Assembly: GCA_037074765.1 (NCBI GenBank)
Contig: JBAMDO010000064.1
Coordinates: forward strand, 1-64,000
Reading direction: 5' to 3'
DNA from: Mansonella perstans
Taxonomy: Eukaryota; Nematoda; Chromadorea; Rhabditida; Onchocercidae
Length of the DNA stretch: 64,000 nucleotides
The notes below the pieces were generated by a model. That model made no database searches, was not told where the DNA came from, and worked only from the letters and a program-made list of their open reading frames with translations. A program made the position numbers and the translations under genes. Below, one piece after another: positions 12,144 to 26,211 of this stretch (positions within the stretch are counted from its first letter, which is position 1; each line of letters starts with the position of its first letter).

Positions 12144-13544
12144 GTGCCAACTTTTTTTGTGCAGTTTTCTTTAATCGAACTGTTTGGTTTCGGAAAGTTC
12201 ATTGATTGCTGCTTCATTTAATTACTTTATTTTTTCAACATTAAATCTTTATTTTTTCAAAAACTTAGAGGAAATCTCATCTTCTAATTTTTTTGATAAT
12301 ACAGAATATCATCGCCATATTGCTCTTGATTCTGGTTATATCTTGGCCAGTTCCTCATCATTCCCTTTTTAATTTTAATAAATGAAAATATTAAGAGGTT
12401 AAAAACTAGATCTGCGATTTTTGTTATTTTTTGCTTTGCACTATCTTGTTGCAAAAAATAAATAATCAGAAATTATGGGACGATTTTTTTGTGTAATTAT
12501 GAAGTGGCATTGTAAGTCCTTGTCAATTATTAAATAATCATTGCCAACCAACAATTAAAAGAGTTATATTCATAGTATTTACCGGTATTTCAACATGTAG
12601 TTTAACGATTAAAAAAAAAAGACCAGATTTTGCAAATTTATTTTTTAATTACCCATTGCATTATCAGTAAATCATTTCAGGTGATTACTTTAATCATACA
12701 CAGTATACGTTATAATGAAGCTGATGGTGAACATGTGTCAACTTTTCGTGTATATTTTTGGAACTGATACTTAGGTACGGATAATTTAAACTCATTTTTT
12801 TTTTCTTTTATTTTAATGGTATTGGCATTTCTCATTCATTATTACTTAAATTCAGAACATTTAAATTATACTTGAGTATCAAGTACTGTTTTTCAGGAGT
12901 TTGATCTGAAATGTCAGCTCTATTGGGAAATGGTGATTGTTAGAAAAAATTATTTTAATGGGAACTTTATTATGCTTTCATAAGGTACATTTTACTTACC
13001 GAAATAATTTATAGATTTAAAAGCATCGTTTCTTACTTATAATACCTTTAAATTCAAAACTTTCCTATTATAAATAATATCGTATAATTATATTGCACAA
13101 CGTGCAGATTATTAAATCTTCATTAAGCAAAGTATTAAAATTTGACCACATTAATTGCCATTAACAAATTTTTAATTTTTTGTTGTAATGAAGTTTACTT
13201 TCTATCGAAATATCGCAGAGAGCTTTCTCTTTTCATTTTGTTTAAACCATCGATTAATAAATTCTTAATTACTATTTCTTGATGAACTAATGAAATATAA
13301 TTCAATTTCAAAGATCTCTCTCTGTCATTTTCAACATGTATATGTACATACATACATACATACACGCATGCATACATGCTTACATACATACATATATACA
13401 TACATACATACATACATACATATACACATACATACATACATACATACATACATACATACATACATACATACATACATACATACATACATACACACATGCA
13501 TACATGCTTACATACATGCATACATGCATACATATATGCATACA

Positions 13545-13576
<32 letters not shown>

Positions 13577-15590
13577 CATACATATATACATGCATAGGTA
13601 TGTACATACATATTATATACAAATATGTATGTGCATGTTCATATATACACTCAGACATGACTAATTTCATGTTAGTAATGAAAATTTTTGGCAGTCGTAT
13701 GTTTATGATATGTTCATAAATAGATCTTTATTTGAAGTGAAACTATGCATGATTGCTAATTAACTAATTAATTAACATCCATATGCATTTATCCAATTCA
13801 TTTCTCAATGCTATAATACAAAATTTTCTAATTAAAAGAAATTTTCAAATTTATCCTTCTTTTGAATTAAGAATTTAATTGCATACAACTGTAATTAAAT
13901 TCAACTACAGTGCATAATATTTACAAATAATATTAAAATGATAAAGAATCTATTTAATTGATCTATGACAATTTCATTCATTAACTTAATTTTCCTTACT
14001 CTTTTTCCTATTTTATTCTTGTTTAATTTTCTTTTTTTCTTTTAATGCAATTTTTTTTCCCCTTTTTAAATAATTTAATATTAAACTATATCAACGCTAT
14101 TATTCCCTTCATTGATTTCATGCAATTATCTCTCTTCGAACTATACTTTAATTATGATCCCTTTTCTCCATATAGTTGATATTCGTTTACATTTATATAT
14201 TATCCTTGTTTTACTGCAATATGATAATTATTACTGATTTATATGAATTATTTTATTATTAATTATTGTTATTATTATTACTATCATTATTATTATAATT
14301 ATCACAGTTAATAATTTTTGTCACAGTTATACTATCTTTATTAATAAAAGTGGTAGTCCTAGTTGTCCTCTATCATTTTTCCCAATTTTCATTCATTTTC
14401 ATTTCTATCCTACTAACCTTTACCCCACTTTCTTTCTGCATTTCTCCGTATCATCGACACCTTTACCATTTAATTTGTTGTTTTTCCGTTCTTCTTATCA
14501 GATGATTTGTCAAATTTTAAAATAAGCACTTTTTTTTCTTAATTTACCGGTTTTTCGTTACCTTTTTCTCCCCTTATTGTACTGAAATACTGGGATTTTG
14601 CTGTTTTTCCACTTATTAGATATTAATTATTAATTGGTTATTTTATTTCGGCTCATTCTTTTACGAAATTCTCACACTTAATTATATTTTATACAGAAAA
14701 TTTTCGGTTCTTTTTTTTTTTTTTTTTTAAATGGTTCTTTACATTTACCGAAATATCCCTTTTTCCCTTTAAATACTAATCAATTCGAATTAATGCTATC
14801 TTGTTTCACTGATCACTAAACTTATTTTCATTCTATTGCAGCTGTTGTATGAGTTAAATTTTCACTGATTATCATACCATTTTAGATTAATAATTTTCGT
14901 ATTTTTGATATATTTTCATTATATTTCTGCTTTTTGTTCACATTTAAGTGTTTGTTGTTGCTTATTCACGTATTCCTTATCAGTTAAATCATTGAAATAC
15001 TAGTTTTAAGCAAAACTTTGAATATTTATGCTCTCAAAGATAGAAGTAGTAATATGAATGTTTTGATAAGTAATATTTCAATTTCATCAAAAGCTAATTT
15101 TTCATCCTGCGTTTGCTTTAACTAATTGAGAAGAAATCTCTTTTTAGATTTTTGATTTCGATATGAAAATTAGCGACTGTTTAAGAAAAGTTTTCTTTTC
15201 AAAAGCCAGTTATTAATTTTATGCTTCTTTTAGCTAAAAATTATTCACATTTGAAAAGTTCCTCATTTGACAAATTTTATTCATTTTATTCTCCGCTTTA
15301 TGTTTTTTATTTTTTGCAATCATGTTTTTCTCTAATGATAAAATATTTCCTTTCAGAGGTTTAGCTTTACATTAACAGGTTTTCTTTTAAATAATGTTCG
15401 AAAGAACACTTACCATAAAGACCTGTTAAATTAACAGTAATTTTTTTATTCTTTTGTCTTTGCCTCTTTCGTACATTGAAAATATTTTGGAATTTTTTTT
15501 ATAAGTACATTTAAAAAACTATGTTTTAGTAATAAAAGCAGAAAGGAATTCATCTTTCTCGTCAGTGTTTCTGTGGAATATTTTGTAAAA
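12144..15590. other. Intergenic, no gene recognised apart from a microsatellite
   Basis: Very AT-rich spacer of 3.4 kb. Apart from the tetranucleotide array at 13.3-13.6 kb, only T-rich and ATT-rich low-complexity sequence was seen, with no exon-like segment. Confidence 0.55.
13341..13615. repeat. (CATA)n / (TACA)n tetranucleotide microsatellite
   Basis: About 270 bp of CATA repeats with ATGC-containing interruptions (CATGCATACATG) towards both ends. Because the period is 4 with few stops, it creates long false reading frames of Tyr-Ile-His-Thr or Met-Tyr-Val-Cys on both strands. Confidence 0.95.
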
Positions 15591-18500
15591 ATGCATTTAC
15601 TATGGTTACTTGTAGCAGTACCTATAGGTTTGTTTTTTTTTAATTTTTATTAGAATTAAGATTTTTTATTATACTCGATAATATATCTTTAAGTAGGTTA
15701 TACAAGCATTTTATAAATGACTTCGAAACAAAAAAATTATTTCATTTTGTCCTTTACAACAATAATTACAACATTAAGCATCAAAAGACAAAATGCTAAA
15801 GAAGCAATTTATATTTAGTAAAAAAAAGGCAAAGTTTAAGGTAATATTAGCAAATTTACATCAATTAATAAAATAATAAATTTGAATTATCTGACTAGAT
15901 GTGTATAAATTTAAATAATTTTGAATTATGAAACAAAATGTTGCATTATTTTTGTTTATTCTCTATTTCCACACAGGTTTTTAATTCTAATAGTTGAATT
16001 GGGATTAATCAAATTAACTAATTTAATCAGTAATTAACTGGTGTAAATGAAAAGGAATAAATATGATTTATTTGTGTTATTTATATTCATTAGATGTGAA
16101 AAAAACGAAAATTTTTTTCAAGTACTAGTGGTTAGTGAAAAAATTTGCTGTCCTACATCAGTGGCTGTTATTGGTGAAGGTGTTTCCGGGGCATCATCAG
16201 CTTTGGCGTTAATTGAGCGTGACCCAAGTCTTAATATCACCGTCTTTTATCATGTACCTTTTGAGCAGACTGTTAGTTATGGTCCTGCTGGCTTATTTCG
16301 AGTTGATACATTTCAGAACAGGTTTGTTTAAAATGTTATAAGAAAAACAAGCAAAGCAAGCAAGCAAAGCAAAAGAAAAGCAAATTAAAGATTTTTTCCT
16401 TGTTTGCTGCCTCACTTTTCGTTTTTTCATTGCTAATTTATTAATCATCAATTTTGAATGCCTATTATTATTATATCTTTTGTTTCAAATTTTTCTTCAA
16501 ATTTTTTCAATTTTTTACTTCTATTGCGTCTTAACATTTGTTGCTTTGTTTTTCTTTTTCTTTTTTTGCATATTACATTTAGCTAGTTAAATAAACATTT
16601 TTTCTGCTTTGCTTAACATTTCCACTCTCATCGAAACCATAAAAAAAAATATCTTTTATGTATTAAAATCCGTATGAATTTAATGAAATGGTGTAAATGA
16701 AATGAAATTAAGTTTAATATGTTTCAGCTAAAAAATTTATTTAATTTTATTATATCAGATAGTTCAAACAATTGAGCAGTATTCAATTTACCTATATATG
16801 GAAAATTTTCAAGAGAAAATGAAATAAGTTCAAGAATTTTAGTAAAATTTTTCGAATTTTAAGGATGAAATAATGAATAGTTAACTGAACACTCATTTAT
16901 CTTCATTACCGAAAATCCAGATCATGTATGTTCTTCATCCCGAAGAATGAATGAGCCGTTCCCGGAGGCAGGTGCAATACTGGGTCGTTGGGTAAGGAGC
17001 AAACCCCTACAAACCCACCATGGTCTCAAAAATAGAATAATCTCGAAGTGATCGATCGATCACATATCAGAGATTAGACTGATAAGAACAGATACTACTC
17101 TTTGAATCTATCAAAAATAGAGAAAAAACTGAAAATTTTGATGTATGAGAAATGTCAAGCTAATTAAAGGATGCTTTCTTTTATTTTTGGTTTCTTAATG
17201 GAGTGGCAGGTACTGGAGATTACAAAAATTGAAAAAAGAAATCAGCAACCCAGTGCCCTGAAAAGAGGAAAATTCCAAGAGTTAATAAAATGGAAATGAA
17301 AGGAAATAAAATTAAATTTAAAATGAAATCCCATTTCAAATATTTTAAATTTATTTTCTCTTCTAATACATATAAAGTATTGGAATTTATTATTATTGTT
17401 TGCTTGTTTTGTTTTTATCACGAACATTACTTTTTCATAAAAAAAGAAACATTTTAATAAATTTTTCAGTCGAAGTTTTCTTGCTTCATTTTCTTTTAAT
17501 TTTTTTTATTTTTTAGAGTTTATGGCAAACGATCATTTCCTCGTTATGCCAAATTATTTCGAGAATATGGTGGTGAAGTATCTGGTGTTAATTTAGTATC
17601 GGGGCATATTTTATCAACAAATTTGACAGAACTTGTTGAACAAGTTCTGTAATTTGATTTTGTTCCCTAAATTTTAAAATATTTTTTTCGACTATTTTTT
17701 TTTTTTTTTTGGAGCTTCTTTTTTGGGTTTTTCGAAACTGTGTTTTTTGTAATATATTAGAATTAATGAGTCTGGAACTTTTTTTAGAGCATAATAAGAT
17801 GTTTTTTTTGGATATCCTAAATTTTTTGCAATAAATTTTAGTGAGATTTTAAAGGATAAAATTTATGGCGATATTGTTTACAATTTTCGTTATCTTCGAG
17901 AAAATGAAATGCAGCAATTCGCTGACCAAGGTGGTCGTGTATTTGCGATACATTTTACAACATACACAACAGAAGGAGGTAAATATATACCATGGATGAA
18001 AAAGCAATTAATAGCAAAAGGTGTACGTTTTATACAACGTCAAATTGATACAGTCGCAGATGTAAGTTTAGATTTCCATTTTTAAATTTTTAAAAATATT
18101 TAAAATATTTAAAAATAAAAATGTCCCACACTGTATATTATTTTTAATGATTAGAATTTAAGAAATTTTGAAATTAATTATTAATTAAGGGAATTTAAGC
18201 TGCAAAGGAAAATGGTTAAATTAGAATTTAAAATTGTAATTAATATTCAGGAAATATAATCGAATTTTTTCTATTTTTCTGAACATAGATACCATACAAA
18301 TTAACAATACTTTTTTTTGATTTGTTATTTTTTGCTTATTTCGTACCATTGTATCATTTTTTGATTTGTCAAAGAAATATGGATGAAAATAATCAAAAGA
18401 ACATATTTGTAAAGATAAAATGCATATTAAAAATAGATCATATTTCTGATTTTATATTTGCTATTCTTAAATCGATTAAAGTAGTGCATAAGCGTAAACA

Positions 18501-20639
18501 AGCGAATGAATTTTTAATTAATAAAGTAATACTAGGTTATTTATAGCTGTTAGACGAGTTCGATGTTATCGTGAATTGTGCGGGATTAAATGGTGGTAAA
18601 ATAGCAGGTGATAATGATGATCGGAATATGTTTCCGATACGAGGCATTATATTTGAAGTAATATTTTAAACATATTTCCAGAAAAATCACTTCAGTTCAT
18701 TTAATTAAATTAACGCAGTATGATGGAATAATCAACTGACTGAAAAGGACATTTTTTTTTCTTTTTTTTTTTTTTTTTTTTTTAAGGCTCACATTGATTT
18801 TGGCCACATAGCTTTTAATTCTGTGAAATTATCTTTATGAAATAGTATTTTTCCTGCTTTAATTGAAAACATTTCATATTTCCTTCTTTGATATTATTGA
18901 TATCATTCATTGTTACTTATAACACTGAATTTTAGTACATGAAGAAATAATTAACGTTAAAAACGGGATATTTTCATGCTAGATGCTCTCTCTTTTTTAT
19001 AAAAAAAAAATCAATTTTGTAACAGAATGGCTTAAAGATAAATTCGATATTTGGTTGAATATGAAGTTATTTATTATTCTCGTGGTTTATCATTATTCAA
19101 ATTGTTTTTGCTGCATTAAACAATTTCACAATAATAAAAGTTAGTATTTTATTACTTCAGGTTAATGCAACATGGCATAAGCATTTCCTATACAAAGGAT
19201 TTGAAACATTTACTATACCAACGTTAGTTTTCATTTTTTAAATTATCGTTTTTTTTTTTTTTCTTTAAAATTTTTTTTCTATTGTCGTATCATAGCAGAT
19301 AATATTCTAATTGTTCATATTTTAGTACGGATAAAGTATTCATCGGATCTGTGAAACAGGCTGGTAGAGATGATCTTGAAATTACACCTGCTGATCGGAC
19401 TGATATCCTTACGCGATATTATCGATTGCAACCAGCAATTAAAGTAAGCCTGGGATGTGTTAAAATTAACAAGTTATTTTGTCGAAATTTTATTGTTAGA
19501 AGTTTGACAGTTTAGCTTGTATTTATTTTCTAATTAATTTGTCATATATTTTCTAAAGGTAGTCATTTTATGTATATATTTAATTATTTAGAACATATAT
19601 ATTTTATATATTACAAGCATTTATATTTTTTATTACATTAATAATATTTTATTACATATATACCTCGGATTATACTATTATACTAAGAAGTAAGCGATAG
19701 TATTAAGATATAACACACTAATTACATTATCTCTTATTCTTTTTTTCCAAAATGGTAATGAAAATCTTGGAGAAGAGAAATTTAACTGAGATTTTATTGT
19801 ATGTTATCGATAAGAAAATCTATCTCAGATATACTGTATAATATTTGATTCTACTTTAACTTATCCAAAATTTTAATAAACTAAAGAAATATTTTTGAGT
19901 TCATTTACTTAGTCAAGTTAAAACACAGTGAACATAGTATTATAAGACATAATGCAGGTTATAACAGGGTAATAAGATATAGTGCATTAATTAGATTGAT
20001 TACAGTCATCGAGTCATTCATTTTAATGTTCAATCCAAAATAGTAAAATTAACTAACAATGTGATGAATAACTGCCATTTCGTAGGATTCAGCTATTTTG
20101 AGCGAATGGTCTGGTTTAAGACCGGGTCGAACGGGTGGTATTCGATTAGAAATGACAACGATTCGATACGGAAAATTAGGAGAAACTGCTAAAGAGAAAG
20201 TAGTTAAGGTTCGTTGCATTATTATCTAGATTTTTTTTAATATGCATATTTGATGGCGCATGGGATAGGATCTAGAGAGTGGCATCTGATCCGTCACTAT
20301 CGTCCATAAGATTATTGATAATAATCATTTAGTTGTTGATTTGCAAATTATTGTCCCGCATAAATTAGACCAATATGTCGAAGACTTAGCACTTATATTA
20401 AAGGTTTATCTTGGAAATTTAGAATTGATCGTTACTCGCAATAATTTAGATTATTGTCTTTTTTTTTTTTGGAAGTAAATGCTAATTGTTAGATTAAAAT
20501 CTGAAAAAAATGCATTTTTCAGATTGTACACAACTATGGTCATGGTGGACATGGGCTAACTTTAGGTTGGGGTTGTGCCGAAACAGTTGCTGATCTTATC
20601 CTAGGCGATAATAAGCATAGCTATGACAGTCATGAATAG
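15591..20639 (+). CDS. DDO: D-aspartate / D-amino-acid oxidase, probably secreted
   Basis: FAD-dependent oxidative deamination of D-amino acids. Exons: 15591-15627, 16123-16321, 17517-17648, 17842-18061, 18547-18657, 19161-19222, 19326-19443, 20086-20208, 20523-20639; 1119 nt, 372 residues. Motifs in order: the dinucleotide-binding VAVIGEGVSGASSAL (about 26-40), SYGPAGLFR, RSFPRYAKLF, VIVNCAGLNGGKI, the substrate-site block GLRPGRTGGIRLE and the C-terminal family signature HNYGHGGHGLTLGWG. The first exon codes for MHLLWLLVAVPI, giving a short hydrophobic leader; C. elegans DDO-3 is a known secreted family member, while peroxisomal members end in SKL-like signals. This protein ends DSHE, so there is no peroxisomal signal. 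The exon 2 acceptor could also be 6 nt later (16129) in the same phase, and an alternative ATG exists at 16047 in an extended exon 2. I cannot assign D-Asp versus neutral D-amino-acid preference. Confidence 0.93.
16953..17131 (-). ncRNA. U2 snRNA-like sequence, probable pseudogene, inside an intron
   Basis: Read on the minus strand, this intronic segment contains GTAGTATCTGTTCTTATCAG, which includes the U2 branch-point recognition sequence, then CTAATCTCTGATA, and near its end GGTTTGCTCCTTACCC and CAGTATTGCACCTGCCTCC, which match the U2 3' stem-loops in the right order and spacing (about 180 nt in all). The 5' end is diverged: the conserved ATCGCTTCTCGGCC start is not readable, and the middle and Sm-site region is altered. 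It lies antisense within intron 2 of the oxidase gene. Homology to U2 is clear; loss of function is an inference from the damaged 5' end. Confidence 0.8.
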
Positions 20640-21382
20640 GAAATAATAATAATGTTTGTATATTGTGTATTGTTATTGTTGTAGTATTATGAGATGTTTA
20701 CAATGAAAATTGTATGAGATATAAAATTGCAAACATTATAAACTTTTAAACAGATTAAAAGTTGTTCGAAAATGTTTAAAAGATAATTAATGATGGAATG
20801 ATCAATGTGGTAATGAAGATGAAGAAATATCAAAAAGAGATCATTATTTTGAGAGATTAAAGTGGAAATGAAGATGAAGCAAGGAAACAGAGTATGAGAG
20901 TAGAGGAACGAACTATGATGAAGAACTGACCATATTCAAGAAATCCTGTGATAATCATATTCAAAATCACCATTTCGATAACTTTCTGATATTTTTATTG
21001 TTTTGTTATATTTTTATGATAAAGTATTAATTGAAATGGTTAACATGCTTTGCATATTTTCCATTCACATTGATATAAATGTAATATGTTGCATGATTGA
21101 ATCAATATTTGTTTAGAATCACAATAATTTTTCTTATATTTCTATCACCACTAAGCAAACTATGATTAGGAACTTTATCAAGATGACTTTTTCTTTAAAA
21201 CTTTAACAATTATAAGTGATGGTTAAATTAACAAAAGCATTGAATTTTAATTATAATTATTATTCTATTAATCACTGATCAATTAAATATTATAAGACGA
21301 ATCTTTTCACATCAAATAGATGTGATATATTTGGATGAATATAAGATAAAAGTTGCAGATAATATTGGCAGTTTTTACAGCA
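20640..21382. other. Spacer between two same-strand genes
   Basis: About 740 bp AT-rich, holding the 3' UTR of the oxidase and the 5' flank of URI. The gap is longer than the usual operon spacing of nematodes, so co-transcription is possible but not shown. Confidence 0.5.
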
Positions 21383-24300
21383 ATGGAAAAGGTAGACGAA
21401 ATTAGCCCGATGAATGAACGATATAGTTGTACTGATACAGCAGGACTGAGTCGTATGGAAGAATCAATTGATGAGGTTTTGTTGTGGTTTTTTTTAAGGA
21501 CACGAAGTTGTTGGATTGTTTGATAATGGGGAAGTAGAAGAGAAGTACAGCTTTTTTTAATAATTAATGGAATCGGGAAAGTTTCTCAATTGTTAACATA
21601 ATTTAACTATCTTTCCCTTCACCAAACACATCTGAAGTTAACTTATCAATTAGAAAATGATATGATCTTTTTTTATCTTCATAAAACGGTTGATAGTTTG
21701 GATTTTGTCGATGTTTTATTAAATTTATCATTGGGATAGAAGTTGTCAAAAGTTTTGGATATTTAGTCTTTTAATTGGCTAACATTTGATCTTTAAGCGA
21801 TTTAATCAAATATAGTTTCTTATACTTTGTTGATGCTATATAGAATAGTTGGAATTTTTCAAAACCTACCATAGAAGAATAAAGAATTGAAATGTTTTAA
21901 TCGATTAACTTTTATCATAGTATTAATTGAAAACAAAACCAAAGTTAATGATCCCTTAATGACTTGATATTTGAAAAAGGAACAAAACTTTGGGATTTTC
22001 AGGGAATAACATTTTGTGACACAGAAATAGCAAAACGAAAGACGGAGGTGGAGGATTACAGAAAGTTACAGAAACATCTCGAGAATCTTCCAAGGAAGCT
22101 TACACATAGTGTTAACGTAAGGGATTTTTCTGAAATTTCTTATTACACTAATATTTTATTATTAATTTATGTAAATTTTTCATGAAAGTGTTATAAATGA
22201 ATAAAAGGTACCAAATTATACACTATATGGTACCACAGTGTATTAAAGTATCATTTGAATTTTGTTTCTCTGTAAAAATATGAATTTTAATCGTTTATTG
22301 GATTATTTCAATTTCAGGTGCCTCTGGGTAAAGTGGGTTTTATGCCTGGTCGCATCATACATACTAATAAAGTAATGGTTTTACTTGGTGATAATTATTT
22401 TGCAGAATGTTCATGCTTTCATGCTTGTGAAATTATTGAGCGTCGAATATCTTGTAAGTTTATTTGTCTTAAAATAGGATAGTTTTTGAGCTTATTTAAT
22501 TAGTAATTTTATGATTGCTTGATACATTAGCAAATTAAAATTAGGAGGATGCAATGATATTATCATATAGTTGAAATAGCAGTTATAATATCAAGCAGCT
22601 GCGGTTAATATACATTAAACAGTGGAAACTTTAAATAGTTGTTGTTTATCATCAAATAACAGAAGGAAGCTGATTAAATAAAACTCAGTTTGAAAATTCA
22701 TTTTCAGTTATTCAGAAAATTGCTAACAATTTCGAAGAACAGAAGAAGCTTGCTTTAACACAAAAAAAATTCACTAGTGAATTATTTCACTTGGTAAGGC
22801 GTTTCAGAATTATTTCTTATAATGAAAGACTTTATGATAAATTTTGTAACGGTCAGAAACTTGCATGGTCGTCGAGATTTTAATAATTTTAATTTAATGA
22901 TTTGGTATATTATTTGATGATAAAATAAAATCTTAAAATATACACAGTAAACAGCTTACTTAAAGTTACTAAAGTAATTCCGTCTTTTTTGCTTAAGATT
23001 TATAATATCTTGCAAAAAGGATATATTAAAATATCATTTGTAAGTTGCTTGCAGGAAATGGGACAGGTTGAAATACGAGAACCATTTGATGAAGCAAAGT
23101 ATGAAGAAGAAAAAAAATGTAAGTTCCACATCAGTTCTAGTAAATTCGATTAGATTTGTTTAATTCAGTGAAGCACACATTGCGGGGTGATATTTGCTTT
23201 TGGAATGAAGTTGGAAAAGAACAGATTTTTTGTAACTTATTGGTCTCACTTTGTGAATTACATTATGCAAACATTCAAAAACAAATGAGATTATTATCCC
23301 AGAATTAATATTGCTATTTTTTTACATGCTTTCTATGCAATCTATTTTTTGTGCATTTTTAAAAAAAGTTATTTTCAAAAGCAAATATATATTATACAAT
23401 AGGTTATTACTTAATTATTTACTTTCTTTGCTAAAAAATAATGTTTTAGCGAAAAGGATGCGCAAAAGGGATCATTTGCAACTAGAGAAACAAGAAGGAG
23501 GAGACAGTACTGAAGTAAGCAATTATTTATTAAGGGCAAGTTAAAATATGAAACTTTGAAATATATTGTAAAAGTGAGCAGCATTGGAAAATGACAGTGT
23601 TGATACAATTCGGAACTTATTTGCATTTTATTACTTTCAGGGAAATTTTGAACAAAATGAAGAAAGATTAAGTGATATGAATGATACCAATGAATTAACA
23701 AAGTAAATGTTTGCAAATTTATTGTCTTTTTTCACTTCATCGAGAAATGTAGCAGTGAGATGTTTTTTTTTTAAAGCTGTTTTCTGTTGTCTTATGTTGA
23801 TTTTTCTTGTTGTCTTTTTTTGAAAATCTCAGGTTTGTCTTTTTTAATTAATGAACAGCGCTCCTCATAGGGTCGGATCTTTTTTTAGCAGTTTAATGAT
23901 TGCTTTCTTCCTATTTTTCCAGCAGTTATCACTTCAATATTTTTAGTGTCGAACATTTATGCACAAAAACATATGAAAAGTTGGATGAGACGGAAAATTG
24001 TGACAAAGAAGTTACCAAAGGATTTGATGAAAAAGTTGAAAATATGCCTATGGTTAGAACAAAATTTTCTCTGTAAACAAAACCGTTTTAATAAAATGAA
24101 TAATTAAAAATGGGCAGTTAAAGATGAAAGTTTTTTTTCTGTAATTGTTTTAGATATGACATTATTTTTTATCGTTTCTTAAGAAATGATTTTTTAATGA
24201 GAAAAAAGTGCTATAGTTTGGTTTGAAATTTAGGATTATCAGGCATTGCTAGCAAGATTGGATGAACTAGAAAGGCAAGAAGAAGAGGCAAATGAATTAG

Positions 24301-25700
24301 AAAGCAATTATGGGTGAGTCATTTAAAGAAAAAGATAATTACCATGCAGCTATCTTTTTTTTTTAATAAGTGTTGAGTCATTGTCACATAATTACATTAA
24401 AATAATTGCGCCTTTTTAGTGTGTAGTGCAAGAAACAGGCAATGAAGGCTTGCACCATTGTTAAATGAGCATTTAACCATTCGGGAATACAGCTTTTATT
24501 ATCTTCATCTAGTAATTAGTAATGAAGCTACTTGAGTTACTCATTCTCAGTCGTTACTCATTCTCATTAGTCACACACAAAAATCTATCGCGATAAAAAA
24601 TAATAAAGCTGATATTTAGTTATTAATATTTAGATTAAATCATTTAATTATTCGATGTTTGTAAGTCTTCTCATTATAGTAAATGGTGATGTTTGTTCTT
24701 TGAGAAATTAAATCCATTAAGTTTATTAATTTGTACTTTGAATTATTCTTAAGTGCAATCAATTTGATGTAATTTCAGCAGTAGTCTTGATTCCGATGAT
24801 TTCCCATTAAAAACTATAGAAGATACATCTAGTAACAATGTGATGGAACAGAAACGCGAAGAGAAAGAAGTGGAAAGTGAGACGGGAAGTCTTACTCAAG
24901 TAGAGTTAAAGGACGCAAATAATGAATCCCCGAAAATACGACGTATAGTTCGTTTTAAGAGTGAAGATGAAGCTTATTCAGCTAATACAACTCCAATTTC
25001 ATCACCGGAATCAAAAACACAGCATCATGAAAATGAACCGAAAATGGTAAGTAAGCTTATTTGCTTACTACTGTTAATTAATTTATGTTAATTTCTCCGA
25101 CATTGTTTGCCATGTTGACTAAATTGTTTCGTGTAAATTTTGATAATGAAATGATGTCTTATTCATGTGATTGTACTGGAAGAAATAGGAGACAGCAGAC
25201 TGATATGTGATTTAAGACCTTAGGAATGTTTTTATTGAAATTTTCAAAATATTTGCAGATTATAAATGATGATCCACGTTTCTCATGTCCTTTGCCACGT
25301 TCCATTTTGCGTAATTTTGATGAAAAATCACCAGTTGATAAGGATGCTTTAGCTGCTGCTGAATCAGAAAATCGGAAAGAAATTGTACCGGTTTCTGATG
25401 AGGTGAGTGTTATTTACTGTAATATTTCAATTAGTTCTCAATTTTTTAAGAATCTTTGAAATAAAGATTAGATTTATTGATATTATCGACAATTATATAA
25501 TCAAGTGTACTAGTTTACATGATTAATTATAATTGCATATTTTATTTACTTCATTGTAGGCATTTACGGGTAAAATATTGGAGAGGCATCCACCCGATAA
25601 TAATTCAAACGTCAAATCATTACCAGCTATAATGCCTTCAAATAATGTTTCACCTCGTCGGATTTCACGTTTTAAGATGTCACGCGCGCACCTTGATTAG
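21383..25700 (+). CDS. URI1: Unconventional prefoldin RPB5 interactor (URI)
   Basis: Prefoldin-alpha-type chaperone subunit that binds the RPB5 subunit of RNA polymerases with R2TP/prefoldin-like partners. Exons: 21383-21475, 22003-22116, 22318-22453, 22708-22793, 23055-23118, 23450-23514, 23641-23702, 23947-24052, 24234-24313, 24779-25046, 25259-25402, 25560-25700; 1359 nt, 452 residues. The prefoldin domain (about residues 40-150) shows a coiled coil, then [20 protein letters not shown] and [20 protein letters not shown], then a second coiled coil ([16 protein letters not shown]). The middle is acidic and low-complexity, with a conserved [18 protein letters not shown] segment. The C-terminus has the URI-type short motifs [14 protein letters not shown] and [11 protein letters not shown]. 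The ATG follows a TTTTTACAG acceptor by 2 nt, so trans-splicing is likely. Part of exon 4, intron 4 and part of exon 5 are duplicated downstream at 26212-26537. Confidence 0.92.
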
Positions 25701-26211
25701 CTTTATTATTTTGTTAATAGACCTTCTTTGCAACTGTTTGATTCTTTAATTGTAAATAAATTGGATTTTCTTATAATTTTTTTGACATCAATGCAGCAAA
25801 GTTTAGTGCATATGCAACTATGCTTCATATTCATGAGCATAGAAATTTATAATGAGTTTAGCACTCGGTGATGAAAAGAAACAATGGTTGAAAATTGAAC
25901 GGAATTGTTGGATGGAATTTTTACTTCTGAAGTCTCATAATAAATCCTCAAATACCTTACTATTTCACATGGTAATTTAAAGTCTTAATTAAATTTAAAA
26001 TATGATCTTATTTTACTCGTATAATATGCCACAAAATCAGATTACGGGAATCATCGATCCTGTTATTTCAGTTTGTTAAGTACTAATGGTTGATAGCAGT
26101 ATTGCATAGTTATTTAATTAAACATTAATTAGATATTCATCGTTATTAGTATCATTTCTGGCTTTTTTTTTTTGTTTAATAGTGATGTTCGGTCTGCTTG
26201 TTCAATTTGGT

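Noticed and set aside
13195..13719. Overlapping long open frames on both strands with Tyr-Ile-His-Thr or Met-Tyr-Val-Cys repeats
   Set aside because: They come from the (CATA)n microsatellite read in several frames; no unique protein sequence.
18322..18546. 74-codon open frame just before exon 5 of the oxidase
   Set aside because: It ends exactly at the exon 5 acceptor and lies in the intron; its sequence has no oxidase similarity and the neighbouring exons join in phase without it.
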